Below the pieces are notes generated by a model, which saw only the letters and a program-made list of their open reading frames with translations, did not search any database and was not told the origin of the DNA. A DNA stretch of 64,000 nt from Novosphingobium sp. (GTDB taxonomy: Bacteria > Pseudomonadota > Alphaproteobacteria > Sphingomonadales > Sphingomonadaceae), in contig NZ_JBCNLP010000005.1 of assembly GCF_039595395.1 (NCBI RefSeq), positions 129,101-193,100 on the forward strand. The letters are read 5' to 3'. Positions within the stretch are counted from its first letter, which is position 1. Every line of letters starts with the position of its first letter. Position numbers and translations under genes: made by a program. Below are positions 8,294 through 16,828 of the stretch, in pieces.

Positions 8294-8590
8294 GTGAAAC
8301 TTCCCCCCCCCCCCACCGCGGGACGCCGCGAGATCACCGGCCTCTCCGTCATCGAGGATCAGGCGCTCTCGATGATTGCGGCGCTGGCCAGCGAACTGGC
8401 CGTGGCACGCGAACGCATCGATACGCTGGAACGTCTGCTGGACGCCAATGGCACGCTGCCACGCGCGCAGATCGAGGCTTATCGTGCCGAGGGCGAGGCC
8501 GCGCAGCAGCGCGAGGGATTGCGTCACAATCTGATCGCCAAGGTCTTCCGGCCACTGCGCGATGCCTCGCGCCGGGCGCTCGAAGGATAA
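8294..8590 (+). CDS. Small coiled-coil partner protein of methyltransferase copy 2
   Basis: A 98-residue protein paralogous to the one at 5572-5949: MIAALASELAVARERIDTLERLL is a clear amphipathic helix, and the C-terminal LIAKVFRPLRDASRRALEG matches FLDRLFYLARKDASE of the other copy. It starts at GTG 8294 with GGAG 9 bases upstream. Codons 3-7 lie in a run of twelve C, which makes the N terminus prone to slippage. The methyltransferase starts 5 bases after its stop, so the two are translated from one message. In copy 1 the order of the two genes is reversed. No known domain is recognised. Confidence 0.68.
   Translation: MKLPPPPTAGRREITGLSVIEDQALSMIAALASELAVARERIDTLERLLDANGTLPRAQIEAYRAEGEAAQQREGLRHNLIAKVFRPLRDASRRALEG
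8303..8314 (+). repeat. Homopolymer tract, 12 C
   Basis: Twelve consecutive C start nine bases into the small coiled-coil gene. Any length change not divisible by three would abolish that protein, so it is either a contingency-type tract or an assembly-sensitive site. The sequence alone cannot tell which. Confidence 0.8.
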
Positions 8591-8595
8591 GAACC

Positions 8596-9726
8596 ATGTC
8601 CACCCCCCCACCTTCCCTCACCCATCCGATGCTGCCCGAGGCCGGCCATGACGAGATGGCCCAGCAGCTTTTCATCCGCGATCTCAAGATGTGGCTGGGC
8701 GCCGAGATCGAACCGCTTCAGGGCGAGATCGCGCGCAAGCTGGACCCCGGCCCCGCCCATAACGACCGTGATGCCGAAACCTTTGCCCGCCTGCACGAGG
8801 AACCGGCCTTCCGCTCCTGGGCCGGCGTGTTCCGCGCCTCGCAGGAATTGATGTGGGACGATATCTGGCGCAGCGTGGAGCGGCAGGCCGATACGCTCGA
8901 CGCGCGCGCCAATGAGGTGACACTGGGATCGCTGCACCTCGACCCGGACTTCAAGGCGCCCGACTATCTGGTGGATGGCCATGTCCATATCATGCCGGGC
9001 GGCTACGATCTGGATGCGCCGGGCGTGCGGCAGGGCGCGATGATGGATCGCGGCGGCGCGGTCTATATGCTGGGCCGCAACGGCGGCTTCCTTAACGACG
9101 GTCGCGGCAAGACGGTGCTGGCCCATGTTTACGCGCTCTATCCCGACCTTCAACCCGAGCGCATTCTGGAACTGGGCTGCGGCGTGGGTGCCAGCCTGCT
9201 GCCCGTGGCGCAGGCCTTCCCCCAGGCAGAAAGCTTTGGCCTCGATGTCGGCCCTTCGATGCTGCGCTATGCCCATGCGCGGGCTGGTCATCTGGGTGTA
9301 GCGGCGCATTTCGTGCAAGGCAGCGCTGAAGAGGCGCCTTTCGAGGACGGCAGCTTCGATCTCGTTTTCTCCGCCGCGCTGATGCATGAAACCTCCGCCG
9401 AAGCCATCGAGCGCATTCTGGCCGAGAGCCACCGCCTGCTGCGTCCCGGCGGGGTGGCGGTGCATCTGGAGGTGCCTTCACGCTATGATGAGCTGGACCT
9501 TTGGAGCCAGATTCGCTCGCAGGTGGAGCGCGATTACAACAATGAGCCCGCCTGGCAGGCTGCCACCTCCGCCGATTATGGCGCGCTAATGCGTGCGGCG
9601 GGTTTCACGGATGTGGCCGTGGGCTTTCAGGATGCCGCTTGGGCGCCATTGCCGGGCCAAGCTGGCTTCGGACCTGATTCGAAGGGCGTTTTCCGCTCCT
9701 GGTTCGTCACCTCGGCGCGGCGCTGA
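8596..9726 (+). CDS. Class I SAM-dependent methyltransferase with extra N-terminal domain (copy 2)
   Basis: A 376-residue protein. The N-terminal ~180 residues form the same accessory domain as in copy 1, here ending VHIMPGGYDLD without the four cysteines. The Rossmann fold follows, with motif I ILELGCGVGAS near residue 190, FGLDVGPSML, FDLVFSAALMHE and HRLLRPGGVAVHLE. AAGGA before ATG 8596 fixes the start. It is cotranscribed with the preceding coiled-coil gene. Copy 1 has the less usual DMGCTVG in motif I, while copy 2 has the canonical ELGCGVG, so both probably bind SAM but may differ in activity. The acceptor is unknown. Confidence 0.83.
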   Translation: MSTPPPSLTHPMLPEAGHDEMAQQLFIRDLKMWLGAEIEPLQGEIARKLDPGPAHNDRDAETFARLHEEPAFRSWAGVFRASQELMWDDIWRSVERQADTLDARANEVTLGSLHLDPDFKAPDYLVDGHVHIMPGGYDLDAPGVRQGAMMDRGGAVYMLGRNGGFLNDGRGKTVLAHVYALYPDLQPERILELGCGVGASLLPVAQAFPQAESFGLDVGPSMLRYAHARAGHLGVAAHFVQGSAEEAPFEDGSFDLVFSAALMHETSAEAIERILAESHRLLRPGGVAVHLEVPSRYDELDLWSQIRSQVERDYNNEPAWQAATSADYGALMRAAGFTDVAVGFQDAAWAPLPGQAGFGPDSKGVFRSWFVTSARR

Positions 9727-10215
9727 CCGATCGTTTCCCCCGGGCGTGGCCTGGCACATCTGGGCCACCGTTCATTTCGACATCAGTTTAAGCCAATCAT
9801 GCACCGGGGAAAGCCCGGAACATGACGATGGGATGTCGCTCGCCGGCGGCATCAAAAGATATGGGGCACTCGCGCTGGACGGCTCACGAGCTGCGTTGAA
9901 CTTGGTTTCCCTCGGACTGTTCCATGATTGGTGTGGAGGACGCTCGGGATAGCGGTCGCGTTTGGACGTGTAAGGCGCGCAGCCATGCCGGAGACATGGC
10001 AAGCACCGACACGCCAACATCGCGGCGATGGTGAAGAAATTGGCGAGCGAGAGCGCGACCTCGCGCGGCAGGCACTGCTGTGCTGGCGCTTCAAACAGGC
10101 CGGCGCGCAGCCGGCCGGGCGGAACGGTGTTCACATGCTGTATGCACGCCCGCTCGCGGCAAGGCCGGCCGCTGCAAATCCGCCAGCAGCGCGCGGCGGC
10201 TAATCCGCGCTCCGG
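9727..10215. other. 489-base region without a recognised gene
   Basis: Both strands carry only short, low-complexity open frames with no recognisable family. No strong terminator, promoter pair or repeat was found. It separates the methyltransferase (ending 9726) from the convergent hydrolase (ending 10216). It may contain an eroded gene, but I could not identify one. Confidence 0.5.
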
Positions 10216-11154
10216 TCATCGCGCCACGCGCTGGATGAAGGGCATCGCGCTTTTCAACGCACGGTCGCTGCAATCAAGCGGCATCATATGGCCGCAATCC
10301 GGCACGACGACCAGCGCCTTGTCCTTCGCCGCCAGCAACGCCATGCCGCGCTTCGCCTCGCCCTCTACCGTCACCTCGCGATCCTGAGCACTCCACAGGA
10401 ACAGGGTCGGCACTGTTATATGGGCAAGGTCGTCCGGCGTGCGTTCATCAAGGGGCATGGGGACCACCCCCACCTGCAACCGCAAGGAACGGTTGTTGAG
10501 GTCAGTCCACTCCCTCACCAGTTCCGGCGTCACCTTGCTCTTGTCCTCGATGTTGTAGAGCAGGATCTGCCGCCAATAGTCCTCCTCATGATAGCCCTTG
10601 TGGCTGGCATCCTGCGCGACCGCACGCTTGAGGGCTTCAGGAAACCTGCTGCGGTCCAACACCAGAGGGCCGACCGCCCCGTTGTTGAAGATCAGGCCGG
10701 AGAGGTGCTCGCCATGGGTCGCGGCATAGGCCGCCCCCGGGATGGCGCCGCTCGAGGTCGCCACCAGCAGCATCCTGCCCACGCCCAGCCTGCGCCGGAG
10801 CTCCTCGATAAGGGCGACCTGATGAACGACGCCGCGATCGCCAAGGGGCGAGCGGCCCGAAAGGCCAGCGGGCGGCATATCGAAGCGGATGACCCGATAA
10901 TGCCGGCGCAGCCGTGCCGCCCAGCCATTCCACTGGCGCAGACTGGCGAAGGAGCCGTGGAGGAGCATGATGGCAGGACCCTTGCCTTCATCCATGTAGT
11001 GGATGGGCTGGCCTTCGATCTCCGCAAATTTTGAGCCAGGCAGGGCATAGTGTGCCCTCAGCGCGGCCTCATCTCCCGTCGGCGTCTGCCCCGTCGCTGC
11101 GGATGCCAGAAGCACCGCAGCCAAGGTCATCACCGTCTGCACCGCCTTACCCAT
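10216..11154 (-). CDS. Secreted alpha/beta hydrolase
   Basis: A 312-residue hydrolase. Residues 1-22 are a Sec signal peptide (hydrophobic LAAVLLASAATGQ after Lys3). The oxyanion motif is LLHGSFASLRQWNG. The nucleophile elbow is LVATSSGAIPG, with Ser kept although the usual first Gly is Ala. The acid is in WSAQDREV and the catalytic His in PDCGHMMPLD, so the triad looks complete. GGGAGG 7 bases before ATG 11154 is a good ribosome site. A periplasmic esterase, lactonase or C-C hydrolase role is possible. It is read in the same direction as the metallo-beta-lactamase and DUF1838 genes upstream, 113 bases after the former. Confidence 0.82.
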   Translation of the reverse strand: MGKAVQTVMTLAAVLLASAATGQTPTGDEAALRAHYALPGSKFAEIEGQPIHYMDEGKGPAIMLLHGSFASLRQWNGWAARLRRHYRVIRFDMPPAGLSGRSPLGDRGVVHQVALIEELRRRLGVGRMLLVATSSGAIPGAAYAATHGEHLSGLIFNNGAVGPLVLDRSRFPEALKRAVAQDASHKGYHEEDYWRQILLYNIEDKSKVTPELVREWTDLNNRSLRLQVGVVPMPLDERTPDDLAHITVPTLFLWSAQDREVTVEGEAKRGMALLAAKDKALVVVPDCGHMMPLDCSDRALKSAMPFIQRVAR

Positions 11155-11267
11155 CGCATTGCCTCCCTGCCATCCGGGCCGAACGGTAATCGCTGGGGGA
11201 AAGGCACCGTGAATATCCCGGGCAAATGATCGGCCCTCGGACAAAGGGGAAAAGTGCGGCGAACGGG

Positions 11268-12175
11268 TCAAACGCCTGGATGCACCCCTTCCGCCTGGAG
11301 GCGCGCATCAAGCGCGGCCTCGTATCGGTCGGCCAAGGCCTTGCAGGCCCCGGCACTGCGATAGCCGTCCGGGCTAAGACGCAATCGGGCGAGGCGCTCC
11401 TCGCCATCGGAATGTTCCGGATGGCCGGTGATCAGAATGTCGCATGGCATGGCGCGGATCGTCGCAAGGCTCTGGCGGAAATTGCGGATGATCGCCGGAT
11501 GATCGCTGAAGCGATAGGCGCCATCGGTTAACGAATTGAGGCTGGCGGCAAAGACCATGTGGGCGCAATCCCTGCCCGCCGGGTTGCACGATGTCCATGA
11601 CCAGCTCATGCTGCCGGGCGTGTGCTCCGGCGTGGCATGCGCGGTGACGGCGACATCCCCAAGCCGGACGACCTGCCCATCACGGACAACGCGAACCCGG
11701 CGCACCGCCGGATAGGCAAACAGACTGGCCCGCTGCGGATCTTCCATCCCGCTATGCCCGCGCGCAGCACTCTGGCCCCGGCGCGGCTTGCCAGAACCGT
11801 GGCTCCGCTGTCGCGCGCCAGAGCCGCAAGACCGCCCGCATGATCGTAATGCGGCTCGCTGCTGAGGATGTAGCGGACGTCCTGAATACGGAAGCCCGCC
11901 TCGTTCAGGCTCTTTTCAACCAGCGGGGCCGCCTGCGGCAGGCCCGCGTCGATCAGGATCAGCCCGGCATCGCTGGCGATCAGCACCACGTTCATGCGCG
12001 TGAAGCCCACCAGCCATGTGTTCCCATGGACCCCGATCGGCCCGACCGGATCGAGCCAGAGCGGCGCCAGTTCCTGCGCTATCGGGCGAGTAAGGTCGTC
12101 GGTCGGAGCCGCACCTGCCAATCCGGCGTGGACCAGCGCCACCGCAGTTGCCACCCGTCTGCCGGCCGTCCGCAT
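11268..12175 (-). pseudogene. Subclass B3 metallo-beta-lactamase-like gene, frameshifted
   Basis: From ATG 12175 the frame encodes a signal peptide (VATAVALVHAGLAGAA), then WLVGFTRMNVVLIASDAGLILIDAGLP and the metal motif SSEPHYDHAGG. Near 11750 the homology moves to another frame, continuing from MEDPQRASLFAYP through EHTPGSMSW to ITGHPEHS, stop 11268. One base appears to be missing, so as written the product is cut at about residue 140. Ligands for two zincs otherwise fit class B3, except that the first His of HxHxDH is Glu. Glu variants of B3 enzymes have been reported from sphingomonads (SIE-1 type), so the Glu is probably ancestral rather than damage. It starts 4 bases after the DUF1838 gene ends. 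Confidence 0.75.
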
Positions 12176-12179
12176 GATG

Positions 12180-13049
12180 TCAGCCCTGCGCATCGAGCGC
12201 GGCGATGGGATCGGCGGCGATGGCGGGAAACACGTCATGCAGCATCGCGCGCCAGTCCCCGGGCAGGTCCTCGAAGCGATGAACTTTGCCGCCATTGCCG
12301 AACAGGGCGAGATGCCCCGTGCGATCACCCATCTTCAGCCAGGCCGGAAAGCTGCGCACATCGTTCGATTGCGCACGCGATGCGATCGAGGTCGCCGCGG
12401 GGTCGAGCACCTGCGCTCGAGGGCCCGAGATCGTGCTGACCTCATTCAGCAACGACACGCCATCGCGCCCCGTCACCCGTGCGTGGGTCCGGTCGCGAAT
12501 GGCGATGTCGTCGCCGATGGCGAAAGGACGCACCGGATAATGCGTCAGCTCGAAATGGGGGCCGCCGGGCAGATCGCTGAGCCGGGCGTGATTGTCACGC
12601 GAGAAGATCGCCCGGTTCGGCCCCTGCACGCGCTCGACCACCGGCAGGATTTCGCCCGTGACGGGATTGCGGAAGCTGGTCAGACGCTCGCCGGTGTCCA
12701 CATCGGTGCGAAAGCTTATTTCCAGATCGCGCAGCTCAAAGCCTCCGTCGGCCCGCTGGGTCACGCGCGAGAAAGAGCCAAGATTGATCGCATACATCGG
12801 GATCAGGTCGCCGGCGATGACCGCCATATAGGGCCCTTTGACCCAGGAAAAGATCAGTCCGTCATCCGTGCGATAGCGCAGTTTGCGATAGATCAGCCGT
12901 GCATCCTCGGGATCGTTGGGATCGAGCTGGCGCGAGGCGGCGCGCGCCGCTTTCGGCGCGGCAAGCGCTGCCGCGGCGGCCAGCCCCAGCCCGAGCGCCT
13001 GCCTGCGATCAAGGGAGACAAACTTGTCGGTCGATTGCTGGTTGGGCAT
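12180..13049 (-). CDS. DUF1838 family protein with Tat signal
   Basis: A 289-residue protein. Residues 12-40 form a twin-arginine signal (DRRQALGLGLAAAAALA, then AARA cleavage-like site), so it is exported folded to the periplasm. The mature part begins NDPEDARLIYRKLRYRTDDGLIFSWVKGPYM-like sequence, the hallmark of DUF1838, a family of unknown function frequent in sphingomonads. It is the first gene of a leftward unit with the metallo-beta-lactamase-like gene 4 bases downstream. ATG 13049 is chosen because it sets the Tat signal at the N terminus. It diverges from the PheC-like gene, with 191 bases between them for both promoters. Confidence 0.82.
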   Translation of the reverse strand: MPNQQSTDKFVSLDRRQALGLGLAAAAALAAPKAARAASRQLDPNDPEDARLIYRKLRYRTDDGLIFSWVKGPYMAVIAGDLIPMYAINLGSFSRVTQRADGGFELRDLEISFRTDVDTGERLTSFRNPVTGEILPVVERVQGPNRAIFSRDNHARLSDLPGGPHFELTHYPVRPFAIGDDIAIRDRTHARVTGRDGVSLLNEVSTISGPRAQVLDPAATSIASRAQSNDVRSFPAWLKMGDRTGHLALFGNGGKVHRFEDLPGDWRAMLHDVFPAIAADPIAALDAQG

Positions 13050-13240
13050 GATCTTCCCCGTTGGTCTTGCTGCGACGAAGCTGCTTGCGCGTGGCGGCGG
13101 GCGCCAATGCGCTGCCGGCTCTGATCGCGCTGCGGATAGAGGGCACCATTGATCGCTGGCCGGACAGGAAAAAACGGTCCCATGGCGGCAACCCGAACGC
13201 CCGGCAACCTTGCGCTTACGCGATGGAGCAGGAGCAACAG

Positions 13241-13996
13241 ATGCGCATGGGCGGAACTTCCAGATATATGCTGACGGCTGCCCTTCTGTTTGCCGCCCTG
13301 GTCCCGGGCGGGGCGGCCAGAGCGGAGAAACGGGCGTTGCGCTTTGGTCTGACAGGCGATTACCCGCCTTTTGCCGAGCAGCGCCCCGATGGCAGCCTTC
13401 AGGGCGCCGATATCGACATGGCACGCCAGATTGCGCGCACGATGGGGCGGCCGGCGGAATTCGTCCTGACCAGTTGGAGCACATTGCCGGGCGATTTCGC
13501 CGCCGGGCGCTTCGACATCGCGATCGGGGGCCTGACGGTCACACCCGAGCGGGCCGCGCTTGGCACATTTTCGCTGACCCTGCTTGATGATGGAAAACGG
13601 CCTTTGGCGCTTTGCCGCAATCAAACGCGCTATAAAACTCTGGCCGACATTGATCGACCCGGTGTCAATGTCCAGATCAACCGCGGGCCTGCGATCGCAC
13701 AACTGGCGGGCCAATGGCTGCATCGCGCCAACCTCGTCGTCAACCGCGATGACGAGACCTTGACCGCGCGCCTCCTCGATGGCTCGGTGGATGTGTGGAT
13801 CACCGATGGCGTCGTCGTCGATCGCATAGCGCGCCAGTCACATGGCCGTCTTTGCGCGACCACGGCCACGCCCTTTAATCATGTGGCCAAGGCATGGTTG
13901 ATCCGCAATGACCCCAGGCTGATCGGTCAGGTCAACAAGCATTTGGCAAAAGCCTTGCGCTCGGGCGATTGGGCGGCAGCCGTGCAGGCGCATTAA
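13241..13996 (+). CDS. PheC-like periplasmic solute-binding / cyclohexadienyl dehydratase family protein
   Basis: A 251-residue secreted protein. Signal peptide residues 1-28 end in GGAARA. The mature part is a family 3 periplasmic-binding fold: LRFGLTGDYPPFAEQ, ADIDMARQIARTMG, TSWSTLPGDFAAGRFDIAIGG. These stretches and LALCRNQTRYKTLADIDRPGVN follow the PheC (periplasmic arogenate/prephenate dehydratase) pattern more than that of amino-acid ABC binding proteins. The PheC NPGGTN segment reads NRGPAI here, so activity on prephenate is doubtful. GGAG 6 bases before ATG 13241 supports the start. No ABC permease is adjacent, which also fits an enzyme or orphan binding protein. Confidence 0.75.
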   Translation: MRMGGTSRYMLTAALLFAALVPGGAARAEKRALRFGLTGDYPPFAEQRPDGSLQGADIDMARQIARTMGRPAEFVLTSWSTLPGDFAAGRFDIAIGGLTVTPERAALGTFSLTLLDDGKRPLALCRNQTRYKTLADIDRPGVNVQINRGPAIAQLAGQWLHRANLVVNRDDETLTARLLDGSVDVWITDGVVVDRIARQSHGRLCATTATPFNHVAKAWLIRNDPRLIGQVNKHLAKALRSGDWAAAVQAH

Positions 13997-14172
13997 CCGC
14001 ACGATCCGGCACAATGATCGCGAAGCTGGCATCATCGCCATTTCTTGTTCGGTTTCCGCGACGGCAGCACGCACCGGAACCACTAGTCTGACGACGCCGG
14101 CAACAGAGGAGCACACCCGGGCTATCCAGTCTCGCAGGTCACGATCAGAAATATCTGCTGCCCTCAGGACCG

Positions 14173-14201
14173 GCCCGTTGGCACATCTCATGCCAACGGG
14201 C
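14173..14201. terminator. Hairpin downstream of TonB receptor gene
   Basis: An 11-bp perfect stem (GCCCGTTGGCA / TGCCAACGGGC) with a 7-base loop lies 8 bases past the stop of the leftward TonB receptor gene. No T run follows on the minus strand, so it may stabilise the message end rather than terminate intrinsically. Confidence 0.45.
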
Positions 14202-14208
14202 TCGACCG

Positions 14209-16395
14209 TTACAGCTTGTAGGCGAAGGTCAGGCGCCATGTCATGGGGTCGGCCGTGAAGCGCGGCATCACCTGCGCAAAGGCAAAGCCAGTGGTCCAGT
14301 AGCGCTGGTCGGTCAGGTTTTTGCCCGTGAGATGCACCGACCACGGCCCCTGCTCATAGCCGACGTAGGCGTTGAAGATCTGGGTGGAGGGCACATGGCC
14401 GATCCAGGCATTGTCTGGCGTCGAATAATAATCGGCCCGCAGATTGGCGTTGACACCAAGCACTAGCCGGCCCGCCGCAACCGGCAAGGCCAGATCTGTT
14501 CCCAATGTGACCTGATAGGGGAACACATTGGTCATGGCATTGCCGTTGTAGTTGGCCGCTGTCGACACGTTGGTCCCTAAACCCTTGTAATGCGCATCAT
14601 TGTAGGTGCCGTTCACCCACAGCGTCAGCGGCGGAAGGGGGCGCAGACTGAATTCGGCCTCCACCCCCTTGTGCGTGGCCGCAAAGGTAGCGGTCTGAAA
14701 ATCGCCGGTCGCCGTCACGAACTGCTGCTGGATGCTGGAATAATCGTTATAGAAGGCCGAGACATTGAGCTTGGCGCGCCTGTCCCAGAACTGGCTCTTG
14801 AAGCCGACCTCGTAGGCCTTGACCTTGGCCGGGCCATAGGGGGAATTGAGCTGGGCCGCGCTGCCGGCCAGGCCGTTGTACCCGCCAGCCTTGAAGCCTT
14901 CCGAGAGGCTGGCATAGGCCATCACCTGCGAGGCGATCTGCCAGTCCAGTCCGACTTTGGGCACGAAATTTTGCCAATTGTCCTTGCGGTTGACAGGAGA
15001 AGTATCCACGAGCGCATCAATGGACTTGCAATCCTGGGTGTAGCGCCCGCCCAGTGACAAGGTCAGCGCGGGCGTGATCTTGAAGCCCAACTGGCCAAAG
15101 GCGGCATAGCTGTTGGTCAGGATGTCGAAGCGGGTGTTCGAAGGCACGAAATAGGTGGTGGTGGCGTACTGCTGGTTCCCCCATTCGCGGAAGTAATACA
15201 GCCCGCCCACATAGCTCAGCCTGTCACCAAGGGTGCTGCCATGCAGTTGAAGTTCCTGGCTGACGTTGTCGTCATGCATGAAGGCGGTGCGGTCATACAG
15301 CGCCGCATAGCCAGGCAGGTTGACCCCCAGCGCGGTGTAGGCCACGCCGCCCGAAAAATCTTCGCGCCATCCATCGCTCAGATGCGACCATGCCGTGATC
15401 GAGGTCAGTTGCGCGCCGCCGCCAAGTTCGACCGAGACGTTGAGGTTGGCGCCATACTGCGTGTCGCGGGTGAAAGAGGGACTGGGGCTGAGCACGGTGC
15501 GGTAATTGCCGCTGGTGGGCCGCGCCGCCAGATAGTCGTTGCCGGTATAACTCGGGTCTATCGCCACGGTATACTGGCCGTCGCTGGTGTAATGACTGTA
15601 AAAACCGCTGAGCCGCGCGGAAATGCCGCCCTGTTTGTAATAGAGGTTGGCCATCGTTCCGGCAAAATCCTGCCCGCCCACGCCCTTGCCCAGCGTGGCG
15701 TCGTATTGTCGCCCACCATCGTTACCGCGATACATGGCCGAAATCCCGCCGCGTAAGCTTCCATCCGCATTGAGCGGCCCGCTGACAACCCCCTTGACCA
15801 TCCGCTCGTTCCAGCTTCCGGTTCCGACCTCCACCCCGGCATGCAGTTGATCGCTGGGGGTCTTGGTCACGATTTTGAGTGCGCCAGATGCGCTGTTGCG
15901 GCCGTAAAGCGTGCCCTGCGGACCACGCAAGACCTCGATACGGTCAATATCCAGAGCATCGATTATAGAAGCGGCCGCGCGCGGCTGGTACACATCGTCG
16001 ATATAGATGCCGACATCGGCCTCGGAGGTGATATTGGCGCCATCGGTGACACCGCCCCCGCGGATATAGGGGGATATGCCTGCCGAACCGCCAGTCACCT
16101 GCGAAATCTGCACATTGGGGGCGATCTGCCCGATATCTTTCACATTGGTGATCTGCAGACGCTTGATCGTGTCGGCATCCAGCGCGGTGACGGCGACGGG
16201 GGTCTTCTGCACCGAGGATGTCGTCCGTGTGGCGGTGACCACAATATCGCCCAATCCCTGCGCCTGGGCGTCGGCAGATTGGCTGTCGACCGTCCCGGCC
16301 CGAACTGGACTGACGCTCGTCAACCCAAGGCCCAAAACCAGCCACGCTGAATGCCGCAAGAGCCCCGCCCGATAGCAATCGTTATTGGCCGCCAT
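14209..16395 (-). CDS. TonB-dependent outer-membrane receptor
   Basis: A 728-residue receptor for energised uptake across the outer membrane. The signal peptide lies in residues 1-33 (LVLGLGLTSVSPVRA). The plug domain follows: DIVVTATRTTSSVQKTPVAVTAL, LQITNVKDIGQIAPNVQIS, YIDDVYQPRAAASIIDALDIDRIEVLRGPQGTLYGRNSASGALKIVT. The remaining ~550 residues are a 22-strand barrel ending MTWRLTFAYKL. It belongs to the large sphingomonad group without a clear siderophore or B12 signature. ATG 16395 places the signal at the N terminus; the open frame continues upstream to 16869 without homology. It diverges from an FMN monooxygenase, a pairing that suggests uptake and oxidation of the same organic compound. 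Confidence 0.9.
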   Translation of the reverse strand: MAANNDCYRAGLLRHSAWLVLGLGLTSVSPVRAGTVDSQSADAQAQGLGDIVVTATRTTSSVQKTPVAVTALDADTIKRLQITNVKDIGQIAPNVQISQVTGGSAGISPYIRGGGVTDGANITSEADVGIYIDDVYQPRAAASIIDALDIDRIEVLRGPQGTLYGRNSASGALKIVTKTPSDQLHAGVEVGTGSWNERMVKGVVSGPLNADGSLRGGISAMYRGNDGGRQYDATLGKGVGGQDFAGTMANLYYKQGGISARLSGFYSHYTSDGQYTVAIDPSYTGNDYLAARPTSGNYRTVLSPSPSFTRDTQYGANLNVSVELGGGAQLTSITAWSHLSDGWREDFSGGVAYTALGVNLPGYAALYDRTAFMHDDNVSQELQLHGSTLGDRLSYVGGLYYFREWGNQQYATTTYFVPSNTRFDILTNSYAAFGQLGFKITPALTLSLGGRYTQDCKSIDALVDTSPVNRKDNWQNFVPKVGLDWQIASQVMAYASLSEGFKAGGYNGLAGSAAQLNSPYGPAKVKAYEVGFKSQFWDRRAKLNVSAFYNDYSSIQQQFVTATGDFQTATFAATHKGVEAEFSLRPLPPLTLWVNGTYNDAHYKGLGTNVSTAANYNGNAMTNVFPYQVTLGTDLALPVAAGRLVLGVNANLRADYYSTPDNAWIGHVPSTQIFNAYVGYEQGPWSVHLTGKNLTDQRYWTTGFAFAQVMPRFTADPMTWRLTFAYKL

Positions 16396-16828
16396 AACCT
16401 TTCCCCGCAAAGAAACTGATTTCCTGATGAAAAATGCATCAGGTCCGACAGTAGAGCGGGATTCCTGCGCGAATGATCGCTGTGTGGACATTCCACCTAA
16501 ACTTCGGCCGGTTATACCGACCTTGCCGCCACCTCCTCCTGCTGCTGGGTGCCGCGCGTGATAGAGACGGGCCGCTCCCATACATGCGCGCGCATTGCGC
16601 GCGAGGAACTTTCGCTCCTTTTCAGTCAAATCCCGATATATCCGGCTGGCGACGGGTGGCCAGAAAACATTTGCGCGTGGCACGAGCAACGCCCATCCGG
16701 CAGATCGCCATATCGGAGAAATCATCTGGGTGTGGGCCAGTGAGTTGGATGGTCCCATCGAGTGCGCGGCCCAAAGGATTTTTCCCAGGGATAGAGCAAA
16801 ATCCAGAGCACCCCATGAAAGGCACCCA
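16396..16828. other. 433-base divergent intergenic region
   Basis: It lies between the leftward TonB receptor and the rightward FMN monooxygenase and must hold both promoters. Open frames here are only extensions of the flanking genes without recognisable sequence. I saw no riboswitch-like structure and no convincing promoter hexamers. Confidence 0.5.

Noticed and set aside
13241..13996. Amino-acid ABC transporter binding protein
   Set aside because: No permease or ATPase genes are adjacent, and several stretches follow PheC more closely; kept as PheC-like with doubt about activity.
16396..16828. Cobalamin or other riboswitch upstream of the TonB receptor
   Set aside because: No conserved riboswitch core sequence was recognisable in the leader.
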